Of a DNA stretch of 64,000 nucleotides, positions 24,071-34,471 are shown piece after piece. A model generated the notes under the pieces. The model was not told where the DNA came from and searched no databases. It worked only from the letters and a program-made list of their open reading frames with translations. Made by a program: the position numbers and the translations under genes. Origin of the DNA: Pisolithus tinctorius (taxonomy: Eukaryota > Basidiomycota > Agaricomycetes > Boletales > Pisolithaceae); NCBI GenBank assembly GCA_024663395.1, contig JANFAH010000022.1, forward strand, positions 682,001 through 746,000, given 5' to 3'. The stretch's first letter is position 1, and each line of letters opens with the position of its first letter.

Positions 24071-24724
24071 GCATCACATGTAAGGTCATGATTACCATCT
24101 CATGATTGCTGTCACATCATCTCAACTCTCCATGATTTCATCTGCTGGATCAAAATTTAAAGATGGGTCATCCAATGGATTGTCAACCTGATCACAACAA
24201 AGAGGGATCCATCATCCCACAGAAAATGACATCGCAAACAAAGAATCAGTGGATCCATTGCATGTGAATAATGTGCAATAAATGAACAAGCTGGTTGATG
24301 GCATAATCTGCCTGGTGATGACAAAATGAGTGTCCTTTGAGCATCAGGTGGATGATGTTACACAGCATGGAGGGAGCTGGCTGTGATATGATGTGCCAAC
24401 TCATAGGTACATCCAACTAATATGTTGCATTGCAAAAGCAGATATTCATGCCATTCTGAGCAATCATAGGCTGCATCACCTACAGGCCATCTGAGGGCAG
24501 GTCAAGTGAACATGACTGAGGTCCAAATATTCTGATTCCTGTATTCAATGGCAAGGAAATAATTTACTATCAGTTCATAAATCTATTGTACCTCCTGTCA
24601 GATAGCAATTTGATACTAGTGTAATGCAACACAATCCTTCCACCCTGTAGACAACATGGCATTCCACATTCATGACAATATTCTGTGGGAATGATACAGC
24701 AAACAACAAACACAAATTACAAAA
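24071..24724. other. No gene recognised
   Basis: Unique-looking AT-rich sequence without convincing reading frames, between the satellite and the first part of gene C. Confidence 0.5.
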
Positions 24725-25426
24725 GTGGTACACAAGCATCGTGTTTGCATTGCTACCCACAAATTAATGCAAACCATCACCACTTCCCTCACCTGCTTCA
24801 CTCTCAACAACACAATGAGGACCTACAATGAACACATTGAACTCAAAAACACTGCCAAGTTGATCTTGGAAATCATCGAAAGGCAAGTGCATGGCTTGAA
24901 AAATTTGGCAGATAAGCTGAGATTTGTGGCATGGAAGGAAGGTGTGAGAGTGGTTGCAGCAGTAGTGGTGAGTCACTGCATAATCTTGCAGAGATCATGT
25001 CTGATGGATGAAGGACTCCATGCGTGAGATTGCTTGCATTACTCATCAGATTCCACTCACCCTCATTGCTGCCAAAAGGTTTTGCAAATGGCATGAGAGC
25101 GTGGGATATGAACATGAGGGTCACCCATTCCCAAAGTGGAGGCAAATCACCCACCCTGAGAAGGCTGACCTTGCTGGCCACCTATGGTTACAGAGCATTG
25201 AACAATGCATTGAATCAACATGCCCAGGCACTTCCATGGCTTCCATTCCCCCAACCCTGAAGCCCAGATCTGCAAAACTGTTGAAGGCAGCAAGTCAAAA
25301 AGGAAAGGAAAAGGCTTCTGCAGCTGAGGTTGAGCAAATGATGCAGGTTGACTATGATGGTGGAGAGGGTAAAGGCATTGATAAGGATGTGCAGATGGGT
25401 GGAAATTGGATTGACAACAACTGTGC
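24725..25426 (+). pseudogene. Gene C, 5' part, split by element B
   Basis: Open segments 24725-25027 and 25008-25553 read as a hydrophilic protein with charged helices (ELKNTAKLILEIIERQVHGL, then PLTLIAAKRFCKWHESVG, then SIEQCIESTCPG) and a Lys/Glu-rich tail ending NNCA at the insertion of element B (25427). A probable intron lies between the two frames near 24970-25020. The reading resumes at 43603 beyond the insert with a cysteine-cluster domain. The function is unknown. Confidence 0.4.
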
Positions 25427-25618
25427 TGTCACACACCAAAGGTGTTTGGTGAGGTGGACATGGATACAGCTGATGAATGGAGATGAAGACCATAGCCCTC
25501 ATGTGAAGAAGGACAGCCAGAAATGTCAGCAGTCATCCCTCACACAAGAATGAGTTGTCAATGCCAAAGAAAAAGAAAAGGGAGCGAGTTAAGTGCCAGT
25601 TAAAATTCTTAAGCACCC

Positions 25619-26201
25619 ATGTACAGCATTCCAGTGTTTGACATATCTCTGCCATTGCTGCAGATACCGAAACCATTCCCACACTCACTTGTAGTGCTCA
25701 GCCATGCGATCCTACCTTCCAAAATTGGAAAGGATTTGCACACTCCACACATTTCTACAGCACTCCCTCCAAAAGATGCTCATTTCACTAGTTCTTCTGA
25801 TATGGCTGCCTCCACATCAATCATTTCACTTGTCCCCTTTGCTAGGGACCATGGCTACATATATCTACCAGGAGTTCCTACCAGCTTCCATCCTGAAGCA
25901 TCCTGGTACATCCCATCCTCATCTGCCCCCCCTCAGCCCATCCAGCTTGGACAGCATGTTCTTTTTGTCAGTATGACCTCTAGGAGGACGTTCTTTGGTC
26001 GCCTCAGGTCTGTCATTCGCTTGGAAAGGTCTTATGTGGTCATTTCAGTCTCTCTGGTCCAAGAAGCATATGGATCCTTCCTCCCTGCTCCCTGCAATGT
26101 CTTTATACCAGTCTTGTCCATCATTCTTCCAAAATTGCAACAGCTACAGTATAATCTACTGTTCTCCACTCTCCCTGATCACATCCATGACAAGTATGAT
26201 G
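25619..26201 (+). pseudogene. Element B ORF, copy 1, disrupted by the 8.65-kb transposon
   Basis: Starts MYSIPVFDISLPLL and runs without a stop to HIHDKYD, where the 8652-bp transposon interrupts it; beyond that insert (from 34857) the same protein continues HLASLLQDTAED and ends near 34939. Total predicted length is about 220 aa. It is homologous to the copy at 18900-19600. The protein is rich in Ser and hydrophobic residues with a conserved QLGQHVLFVSMTSRRTFFG segment. Family unknown. Its intactness before the insertion suggests function in element B. Confidence 0.55.
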
Positions 26202-27510
26202 TATGGCGTAAAATCTGCACATTTATTTTTCGCGGTCGCATCGCCACATCACCGCGTCCGTTCAGCCGCGATACCTATGTGCCGCGGCCTCACCACCGCG
26301 CCCAATCAGCCGCGTCACCCATACGTCGCGGCCTCACCGCCTCGCTGCCGCGCCTGTTCAGCCGCGCCCGTTACTTTCAACTATACCACCATGTAATTGT
26401 ATTATTGTATATAGTACATAAGATGATGTTGCTCGTTGCAAACTCAGTGCAACCATAGAATAAATTTAATTGGAGAGCGTATTTCATTTCTTCTGGTGCA
26501 CTTGTTAATTCTCACTCGTCGTCGCCATACAGTGGGGAGGGGGAGAGTGTAGATATAATATGAGAGGAACAACATCAGATCTACTAAGGACAGAGGGAGT
26601 GCGGGAAACTAAAGATCCTCTGCCAAATGAATGAATGAGCTGTGAAAGAAAAAGATGGGGAGGGACGTATTAATACCTGGAATTCTCTCCGCGCAGACGG
26701 CTCCTCGACGATTTCAGTCGTCTCGCCCTCTAGGATTCCCCCCGGCAGCATCTCCTTCGGCACCAATCCCTCCCTGTCCTTGTGAAATATAAGACCGGCT
26801 TCTACTTCTGCTTCGCGCATCCGGTTGCGCTTCTGTTCTTCGACGTCAGCTGCACGTAGATAGTCTTCAAGCGCGTGGAAAGCGGGTTGTGAAAGGAAGA
26901 CTTGTAAGAGGCGGAGACGATTTTTGCGGATAAATCTTCGACACCAGCGGGTGTGGGTGCAGGTGCGGAGGAAGCCGGGGAAGTGGATAACGTAGAATAA
27001 GACGGAGATGCCTCTGGGGTATCGGGAGCGGTGAAATACGAGGTGGGGATGGGGGTGCAGAGGAAGCCGGAGAAGTGGGTAACGTAGAGTAAGACGGAGA
27101 CGCCTCTGGGGTATCAGGAGCGGTGAAAAATTGGGCTGTACCTTGGCCATCGGATCCCTGTACCTCTGACAAAATTCGTCCGGAGTCATACCGACCTCAA
27201 ACGCGCATGCATTCCTCTTCGCAACCCCGACCAACCCTGAGCTGCGTACCTGCCCTTTGACCGATCGTCCCTCGAGCTGATTCGGGAGTTGGGAGTCGTT
27301 CGGGTTGATACAGAACACAAACCAATTGTGTGTGTCTCCCAACGTATCAAAGAGCGTATCGAGGGCGGCGCAGAACTCGCCTGCGACGCACGGAGTACCT
27401 GTGTTCTGGGAAGTAGTGACGTCCTCGTCCTCACGTTCTTCTTCGACGATGGGAGGAGTCGTGCCAGTGGCAGCGTTGTCGCGTGGCATACGACGAACGG
27501 TATTCTTCCG
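26202..27510. repeat. Left inverted arm of the 8.65-kb transposon
   Basis: About 1309 bp, reverse-complementary to 33545-34853. It comprises the terminal 30 bp, a GC-rich subterminal repeat zone, an AT-rich stretch (26390-26580) and the 3' part of the captured chitin-synthase sequence. The homology boundary falls inside captured coding sequence, at RKNTVRRMP. Confidence 0.85.
26231..26372. promoter_or_regulatory. Subterminal repeat cluster, candidate transposase-binding sites
   Basis: In 140 bp the motif TCAGCCGCG occurs three times, and CGCGGCCTCACC(A/G)CC occurs twice, with further CCGCG cores. The mirrored cluster lies at 34683-34823. Multiple subterminal motifs are typical of sites bound by transposases of large DNA transposons. 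Assignment is by position and repetition only. Confidence 0.5.
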
Positions 27511-28173
27511 GCGGGTGGAAGGAGCACGCATGGGTTTGACAGGTTGTTGGGCCGCAACGATCATGTCCTCGCTCTTGGGATGGGCCTGTGTGGTAATGGC
27601 TTTCCCCGAGAAGAGACCTTTGACGAAGGGATTGATGGACCCCGCCCCTTCAGCACCATCCCCGAGGCCAGCGCCGGCCGCCGTGCCGCGAAGAAGAGCC
27701 ACAAAATCAGGGTTAAGAGCATCGAGGTTGCGCTCTAAAAACGCCTCTGAGGAATATGTCACCGGGCCATTGAAATGGCAAACGGTGAACGTCGGGAAAC
27801 CAGACCTATCCAAGCCACCTCCTAGTTTAAAGGAAGAATGGTTGCCCCATCGCTTGGCGAAGGCGTCGGCCATGGTGTGATCCGTCTTTTTGTGGGATCG
27901 GCGAGCTTGGTCGTCCATGATGTGAATAAGGCCACCAGGTTCGTTCTGGAAGAGTCGGACGCATTCGGAGTTGTCGAAGTAAGAAATGAGGGGGTCATAT
28001 TTAGATATGCCTTCTGATTGGTATTCGTCGACGTGGGACTGAAACAGCCGTTGTTGAATGAAATGGTGCAGTCGTTCGTTGGCGAAGTTAATGCAGAATT
28101 GGTCCAGCGAGTTGGATCCACCCGTCATGTTCTGTGGACTGGGGAGATCGAATAAACCGATAAAAGTGTCGAA
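26690..28173 (-). pseudogene. Captured fragment of chitin synthase myosin motor-like domain
   Basis: The minus-strand reading starts near FDTFIGLFDLPSPQNMTGG and continues SNSLDQFCINFANERLHHFI, ECVRLFQNEPGGLIHIMDDQ, KTDHTMADAFAKRWGNHSSF, TFTVCHFNGPVTYSSEAFL, APSTRRKNTVRRMP and NWFVFCINPNDSQLPNQLEG. This order is that of the C-terminal half of the myosin motor-like domain found at the N-terminus of filamentous-fungal chitin synthases. After EFCQRYRDPM comes a GC-rich spacer with a 92-bp tandem duplication, then QVFLSQPAFHALEDYLR and EEQKRNRMREAEVEA. The ATP-binding P-loop half and the whole glycosyltransferase part are absent. The frame is open over more than 1.5 kb. It is a gene fragment inside a transposon, so probably not a working enzyme; it could be transcribed. 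Confidence 0.85.
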
Positions 28174-28548
28174 GAGATACATCGTTCGTCGTAGATTGAT
28201 CAAGTTCTTCTTCGGCTGCTTAAGAGTAAAAAAAAAATCATGATATCGCAAGTGCAAGAGCCACATACCTTCTTCACGAATGGTGCTGGTGCGTGCAAAC
28301 ACGCTCGGAACGTTCCTTGCCACCCTTGCTTGCGACGGAGCAAGGGGGGCAGCTTGGTATGTGTGGCTGGTAGTTCGATATTACAAAACTGTAAGGGCTG
28401 AGAGCGGCGTGCTACAACTTCACTATTAGTCACACTTGTGTAGATTCTCGATATAGGCCGGCACAACTGCCGGCGAAACAAATCAAATTCAGACAAAGTA
28501 CTACGGACATTAGGGAGCGATAAGTAGCGAGTGAAAAAAACGCAAGTA
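28174..28548. other. Spacer between captured fragment and accessory gene
   Basis: Minus-strand sequence with open frames (a GT...AG intron-like stretch at about 28220-28270) joins in phase to the captured chitin-synthase reading, so it may be a new 5' exon recruited by the fragment. I recognise no family in it. Confidence 0.4.
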
Positions 28549-30074
28549 TCACAAATCAACGTCGGAAATATCTCCATCCTTCACCATCGTTGTCTGTTCA
28601 AATTGTGCGAACCACGGATTTGGCGGAGACGAGGCATTGTCGTCGCTGTCGGATAAGAAGTCCTTCACTTCAACAGGGCCGGAAATGGACCCCCCAGGCT
28701 GACGAGGCCAAGCGGGTAGGGCGTCAGCATTTACTTAGTGCAGATAGTGTGATTAGTATGTCACTGTAAGTAACTAAATACAAACGTACAGTCTTTGCGT
28801 TTCTTGCGGAAGGACCGCCTATTGGAGTCCATAGCCTCAGGGGAGGATAAGACATGAACAGAACGCGACCTCTTGCCTAGAAAAAAAATGTTGATTTTAA
28901 TGGTAAAAATAACAGTACTAAACTTACCGGTCCCAGTCGCAGTAGTGATTTCGAGGTCGGCAATGGAACTCGATAGTTCAACCACCTCATTGTCACTCGC
29001 ACTCATAGCCTCTTCATCAGTTCCCACTACGTCCGATCCCATCTTCCACTTGTCGAAAATATGATTGGGGACAGGATTTCGAGTGACTGTCCAAAAAATT
29101 AAGACGGCCAAAGTTGTAATGTTTTAGCCACATACCGAACCACAGATTACTATCAGCAATGCCAGACTTCTGGCGTCCCTTGAAACGGGCAAGAACAACA
29201 CCATTCGGACGAACAGCCGTAGAGAGCTCGAGTTTGCCATTAGCAGGAACAAGAAGCTGCCAGTCAGGTTGGGTTTGGGACGTCATATTGGCTTTCTCGC
29301 GACGAGAGTCAAAATATTGGAAGACATTCGGGAACCATGAACGCAGCTGGGTTGTAACGTCTTCGTGTGACCAAGAAGAGTTAACTTCAATCGTTTGTTG
29401 GAGATAGCATCCGTGGTTTTCCAAGTGTTGGATGAACAGTCTCTTCTCCGCCGTCGTCTGCGGCAAGATCGGGTCCTTCATTAACTGGCCATTTGTCTGT
29501 ATTTCGATTTGCGAAGTAAGAGTCTGCGCAATAAAAATTTAAAAAGAAAAAATACATCTATTCCGCATGTAATGATGGCGACAGAGCTGACATGGAACGC
29601 CTGACCACTGGTTTGCCGTTGAGAAGGCTGGAATAAAAATGTCAGCCCGAGCGGTCCCAAGGCACTACAAATGCCTACCCCGCGCTCGTTAGAAGCGGAC
29701 ATCCGTAACGTTGAGAGCAGCTTCGGCTTTGAAGATTTAGTTGCCAGCGCCTCCTGGCGGGGATTCGGTTGAGAAGTGCCGGTGAGACGTCTTGAAGTAA
29801 GTCCTTCGAATATTTTCGCCACGTTCGATGAGCCACATACAGCGGGCTGCGATTGGGTGACGGCTGGGGCATTGACGGCTGGGGTATTGACGACTGGGGT
29901 ATTGACGGCCAGGGTATTGACGGCTGGGGAATTGTCAGCGTGCGGGTGCTTACTGAACCCATGCGAACATTCCCAGCAATGAGCAGGGTCATCCGCCTTA
30001 GGCCTAAAGCGCTCGCAATCGCATTGACCACCTCCACCCCGGCAGAGGTTCGTCCGGGTCGACGCACTCGACAT
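28549..30074 (-). CDS. Transposon accessory protein with N-terminal Cys cluster
   Basis: Six exons join in frame to 428 residues: 30074-29679, 29627-29556, 29523-29136, 29086-28928, 28876-28790, 28733-28549, with GT...AG introns of 31-56 bp. The N-terminus has a Cys/His cluster (CRGGGGQCDCERF followed by CWECSHGFSKH), then a short repeat of (V/A)NTPAV units, a central region with LRSWFPNVFQYFDSR and GVVLARFKGRQKSGIADSNL, and an acidic, Lys-rich C-terminus that could be nuclear. It lies 57 bp downstream of the transposase stop on the same strand, so the pair may be co-regulated. No frame-breaking change was seen. An upstream ATG at 30131 is possible. Biochemical role unknown; DNA binding or a transposition cofactor is a guess from the Cys cluster and position. 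Confidence 0.75.
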
Positions 30075-30131
30075 GCTAGTGAGGATGGGGTGAAGTGCGG
30101 TTGGTGTTACCGCAGTAAAATTCAGAAGCAT

Positions 30132-32050
30132 TTATACAAATGATGAGTCACGGGTCATTAGGTAGAACGACAACGTAGACAATGCCTGGCACCATAGGCG
30201 TGCCCGGGAATACCAAATCGCATCAGCCAATGAAATATCTACCTCTTTTCGTGCGCGGCGCCCAATGTGTATAGTCTCGATCAGCGGGTACGTGTCAGAG
30301 CTCCACTCCGTTGCTGTCAACCCGAAATTTTCCGGCGTGATGTCCTGGGTGACTACCTCCTGAAGACCCCTGAAGAAAGTTAGTTCTTCTTCGTCATTCT
30401 GAAAAGGGTTCCGAAGAGAGGGTACGCGCACGGCCTCATGCTTAACGTGTACTTGTTGTTGGCGCGCGATCGCATCAGCTGTCTCCATTACTTCATCGTC
30501 GGCAACGTTACATCCTTCGCGATCTTCACGTTCTCGGTAGATTCCAAATTGAATTTGACCGAGCAGACGCATGTCCTTTATTTCATGAGACAAAAAGAGT
30601 ATAAACTAATAAAATTTGACATTTACCATTGGACTCTTGTTGTTAGTACCTGCGCCACCCATCGGGTGGCAGTTCCACTCCTCCCGAAACACCTGGCAGT
30701 CGTGATTGATATCGTCGAGGAACAGCGTGTGGAGTAACCAAATATGCGACGGGTTTTCGATATCGAGCATATGGACACGTTCAAGTCGTGCAAAAAAAGC
30801 ACGCCAGCGTCTGGCAAATTGGGATCCAACTTCGACCCATAAACGCTCGATGCGACAATTCCGAGTTGAACTATGCATATGATTAGCAACGATGAATACA
30901 AAAATGATGTGAAACTTACGTTCCCCAGATAAACGAGCCACGGTGGTGGCCGTTCTTCATGATCATGTACGTCGCAACGTCAATATTCTCACCACCGCGG
31001 TCTCCACGTACACGGGAAGGTATTCCATATTGTTCAGCAGCGTGTTCGAATAAACGAAGGACAGTCGATGACCGGTTATTGTCGCTGGCACGAATTGCGG
31101 TAACCTACGAGTGAATCAACAAATGTGACAAATTTGAGTAGGCGATAGACGTACTGTGCGGCAAAAGCCATCGATAAACCCGTGAATGACGATTCCCCAC
31201 CGAATCAACTTGTGGTGACCGTCGATGTGCCACAGCGCATTTGGCCGTTTGACGTGATACTTGCGTCTCGTTTTCGTGCGGCGGTCTCGTAAAGCTTGAC
31301 CTAGTCGATCGATCCTTCGAAGTGACTGAATTACACGGCGATGCTGCACACGGATCCCCTGTGCCCGCATAAACCCTATTATATAGCGAAGTCCGGACTC
31401 GGGCCGTCTCTTCTTGAATGCAGTAACAAGGTTATCGAGCTCCGTATCTGTAATCTTCGTGTATCTTCGTTCGATGCCGTGAGACTTCATGTAAGAACGC
31501 AGGGTGTTTCTATGGATTCCAAGGACGCGCGCAAGCTCGGTGGTGTGGATTTGCCTTGAAGTTGAAACGGCCTCCTCGAGAATGCCGACGTCGACGACTT
31601 TCCTTGGTCGTCCTCGTAAACCGGTGTGAATTTCCGTCACAGGCTCTGGGATCCCTACAGTGTCGTCGACACTAATCATGAGTTCGCGTGACGAACTGTT
31701 AGCGTCAGCGGCCATTTGTTCAAACGTACTCACCGAGTCCTCATGCTGTCTCGATAACATGTAAGCGCCGCATGCAGTCTTCCAATTAACTCGGCCGCCA
31801 GAGACAGCCAGTCAGACAGATCGGATCCTAGACGGTCTTCTTCAATTGCGGTAAGGAGATGCATCGCGTTACCTTCCAGAAAGCCGAGGTGGCAGTCCAA
31901 GCGAACCAAGTCGTTATCCTCTTGAGTCCAGGCGCGGAGAGCACGCTGGTAAATTTCGGATAGCGAATCAAAAGCAGTGAGGAGATTGGGTGGCCACGGT
32001 GTGGCGTTCGCAGGTAGCTGAGGGATGGCACTTGGGAGCGAAGTCGCCAT
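30132..32050 (-). CDS. Integrase-core DDE transposase, intact, IS3EU-like
   Basis: Five exons, 32050-31734, 31695-31155, 31104-30920, 30870-30627, 30575-30132, sum to 1731 bp, 576 residues and a stop. Introns are 38-51 bp with GT...AG. Order: an N-terminal helical region; GLRGRPRKVVDV and a helix-turn-helix (ELARVLGIHRNTLRSYMK); an IS3-like HTH_21-type segment (SGLRYIIGFMRAQGIRVQHR); then the retroviral-integrase-type core with ALWHIDGHHKLIRWG (first Asp), VRGDRGGENIDVA (second Asp) and CRIERLWVEVGSQF (Glu). All three acidic residues are present, unlike every other mobile enzyme in the window. The C-terminal region ends with HIGRRARKEV. It would cut and join the ends of this element. A start 30 codons or fewer upstream cannot be excluded; the 38-bp first intron is short but restores phase. 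Confidence 0.85.
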
Positions 32051-32173
32051 CGATAACAGAGTACGTAGGTCTGGACGCATGAAGCCTAAACCCACATACA
32101 GCCAAACAAATAACTGACATAATATCGATGCACAATTTTCTACGCCTATCCTCTCCAGCGTTTCATCCTAATC

Positions 32174-33137
32174 ATGACTCCATCGAGTAGTCCTTCAGCA
32201 CCAGCGACTGTGACGGCCACCCGCCATCCCGACTTTTATTTTGAAAACGGCACGTACATTATCCTCGTCGAAGATTCCCTTTACAAACTCAACCACGACA
32301 TCTTGGTCAACGAGTCGGCCTTCTTTTCTGACCTCTTTTCACTTGGAAAATTTGTGCCGGAAGACAAGGACGGGGAGGGGCGCGCTGATCAGAACCCGAT
32401 TATTGTGAAGGACGGATTCCTCACTACAGAAATTTTTGACTTGTTCCTCGAGATCAAGTTCACGTGGTAAGTCTACGAGTTTCTGCTCTGATGCGCTTAC
32501 TGATTTCACCTACTAAAGTCCCCGCCCACCTGCTAAATATTCTGCAGATGACCTCAAGAACCTCCTAGAGTTTATCCGCAAGTTCCAATGCACTACACGC
32601 CTGCTCAGCTTCGTTACTTCTTGCATCATCGAGAAATCATTTTCCTTCCATCCTTCCGAACTCATTTATCTGGGCATCGAGTACAGGATTCGGGCGCTCT
32701 TCGAAAGAGGTTTTATGAGGCTCTGCGACCTCCCTCTGACCAAGATCAAGAAGGTTCACCGTCGCTGGATGGGGATGGAAACTTACGTCGCCTACGTTTA
32801 TGTCAGGTCTCACCTGGATGAGTACGTCCGCACAGTCGCTGTGGAGGCCCCCCCTATCGTACATGCCGCTCGCTGTCAGGATCACAAGGGGTGTGAAGAA
32901 GACTGGGGTGCGGTGTGGTGGAACGGCATGGGGCGACTCCTCCTCAATGGAAGGAGCCCATACAGTTTCGACGATGCTATTAATCTCTTCAAGAAACTGC
33001 AGTTTGGCCGTGTCGGCGAAGATTGCAAGAGGTATATGTTTTCGAATATAATGCACGTAAATAAACCACTCGCCCACTCCCACCGATTCATTACTCGTGT
33101 TAGAGATCGTCTTGTCCAGAGCATTATACCTACGTAG
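32174..33137 (+). CDS. BTB/POZ domain protein carried by the transposon
   Basis: Exon 1 (32174-32466) begins MTPSSSPSAPATV and has the BTB start HPDFYFENGTYIILVEDSLYKLNHDIL followed by ESAFFSDLFSL; an intron (32467-32518) leads to exon 2, which continues with DDLKNLLEFIRKFQ and a helical region typical of fungal BTB proteins, plus a conserved WGAVWWNGMGRLLLNG segment. Reading is open to 33137; an optional in-frame intron (about 33033-33104) may remove the last part. BTB domains mediate dimerisation and binding of partners such as cullin ligases. It diverges from the transposase (124 bp between starts). Since it lies within the inverted arms it is cargo; whether captured or long resident is unknown. 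Confidence 0.75.
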
Positions 33138-33304
33138 GCCTCGTCACGCGTTATCGATCATCATTTTGTAATTGTATGTAGAAAATGTGGTGGCGCGTCA
33201 TGTAAATTGACAAGACTTCGTTGAAGTCGAAGTTCGTTTGGCCTGACTCATAAGTTAATTTCGAAGCGCAACTAAGTATAATAACAAGGTAAGTACAACT
33301 CTCA

Positions 33305-34471
33305 GTGTCGGATTCGAGGTTGATGTCACACCAGACAGACTTTTTTTTGTCATTTTTCGACAAGATATCTCGCAGGGAAGAGGAGCGATCCCTGGCGAGC
33401 GCTCCGAGAATGAACCTCCCACCGTCTGCGACGCGCGAGCGTGAACCGTTTTACCCCATCCTCCCCCTCACTCGTACCGCCATCCGTTGCCCCTGTAGTC
33501 CGCGTACATCCCACCGCCTTCGTATTTCACCGCCGCCGGTACCCCGGAAAAATACTGTTCGTCGTATGCCACGCGACAACGCTGCCACTGGCACGACTCC
33601 TCCCATCGTCGAAGAAGAACGTGAGGACGAGGACGTCACTACTTCCCAGAACACAGGTACTCCGTGCGTCGCAGGCGAGTTCTGCGCCGCCCTCGATACG
33701 CTCTTTGATACGTTGGGAGACACACACAATTGGTTTGTGTTCTGTATCAACCTGAACGACTCCCAACTTCCGAATCAGCTCGAGGGACGATCGGTCAAAG
33801 GGCAGGTACGCAGCTCAGGGTTGGTCGGGGTTGCGAAGAGGAATGCATGCACGTTTGAGGTCGGTATGACTCCGGACGAATTTTGTCAGAGGTACAGGGA
33901 TCCGATGGCCAAGGTACAGCCCAATTTTTCACCGCTCCTGATACCCCAGAGGCGTCTCCGTCTTACTCTACGTTACCCACTTCTCCGGCTTCCTCTGCAC
34001 CCCCATCCCCACCTCGTATTTCACCGCTCCCGATACCCCAGAGGCATCTCCGTCTTATTCTACGTTATCCACTTCCCCGGCTTCCTCCGCACCTGCACCC
34101 ACACCCGCTGGTGTCGAAGATTTATCCGCAAAAATCGTCTCCGCCTCTTACAAGTCTTCCTTTCACAACCCGCTTTCCACGCGCTTGAAGACTATCTACG
34201 TGCAGCTGACGTCGAAGAACAGAAGCGCAACCGGATGCGCGAAGCAGAAGTAGAAGCCGGTCTTATATTTCACAAGGACAGGGAGGGATTGGTGCCGAAG
34301 GAGATGCTGCCGGGGGGAATCCTAGAGGGCGAGACGACTGAAATCGTCGAGGAGCCGTCTGCGCGGAGAGAATTCCAGGTATTAATACGTCCCTCCCCAT
34401 CTTTTTCTTTCACAGCTCATTCATTCATTTGGCAGAGGATCTTTAGTTTCCTGCACTCCCTCTGTCCTTAG
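33305..34471 (+). pseudogene. Chimeric reading frame over the right arm (chitin synthase fragment)
   Basis: 388-codon open frame. The first 80 residues are unrelated to the left arm and rich in Arg/Pro/Ser; from RKNTVRRMPRDNAATG the sequence is the inverse copy of the left arm's chitin-synthase segment, with a few substitutions (Leu for Pro in CINLNDSQ, Thr for Ala in TFEVGM). A 92-bp unit is duplicated at about 33935-34118. No initiating context or function can be argued; it shows that captured coding sequence has become part of the terminal inverted repeat. Confidence 0.6.

Noticed and set aside
27289..27880. Plus-strand frames opposite the chitin-synthase fragment
   Set aside because: Shadow frames in GC-rich coding DNA; the minus strand carries the conserved motifs.
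26690..28173. A real, native chitin synthase gene at this locus
   Set aside because: The P-loop half and catalytic synthase domain are absent, the sequence lies within transposon arms, and its 3' part is repeated inverted at the other end.
33151..33363. Minus-strand 70-codon frame between the BTB gene and the right arm
   Set aside because: No motif, no conservation argument, and it spans AT-rich non-coding sequence.
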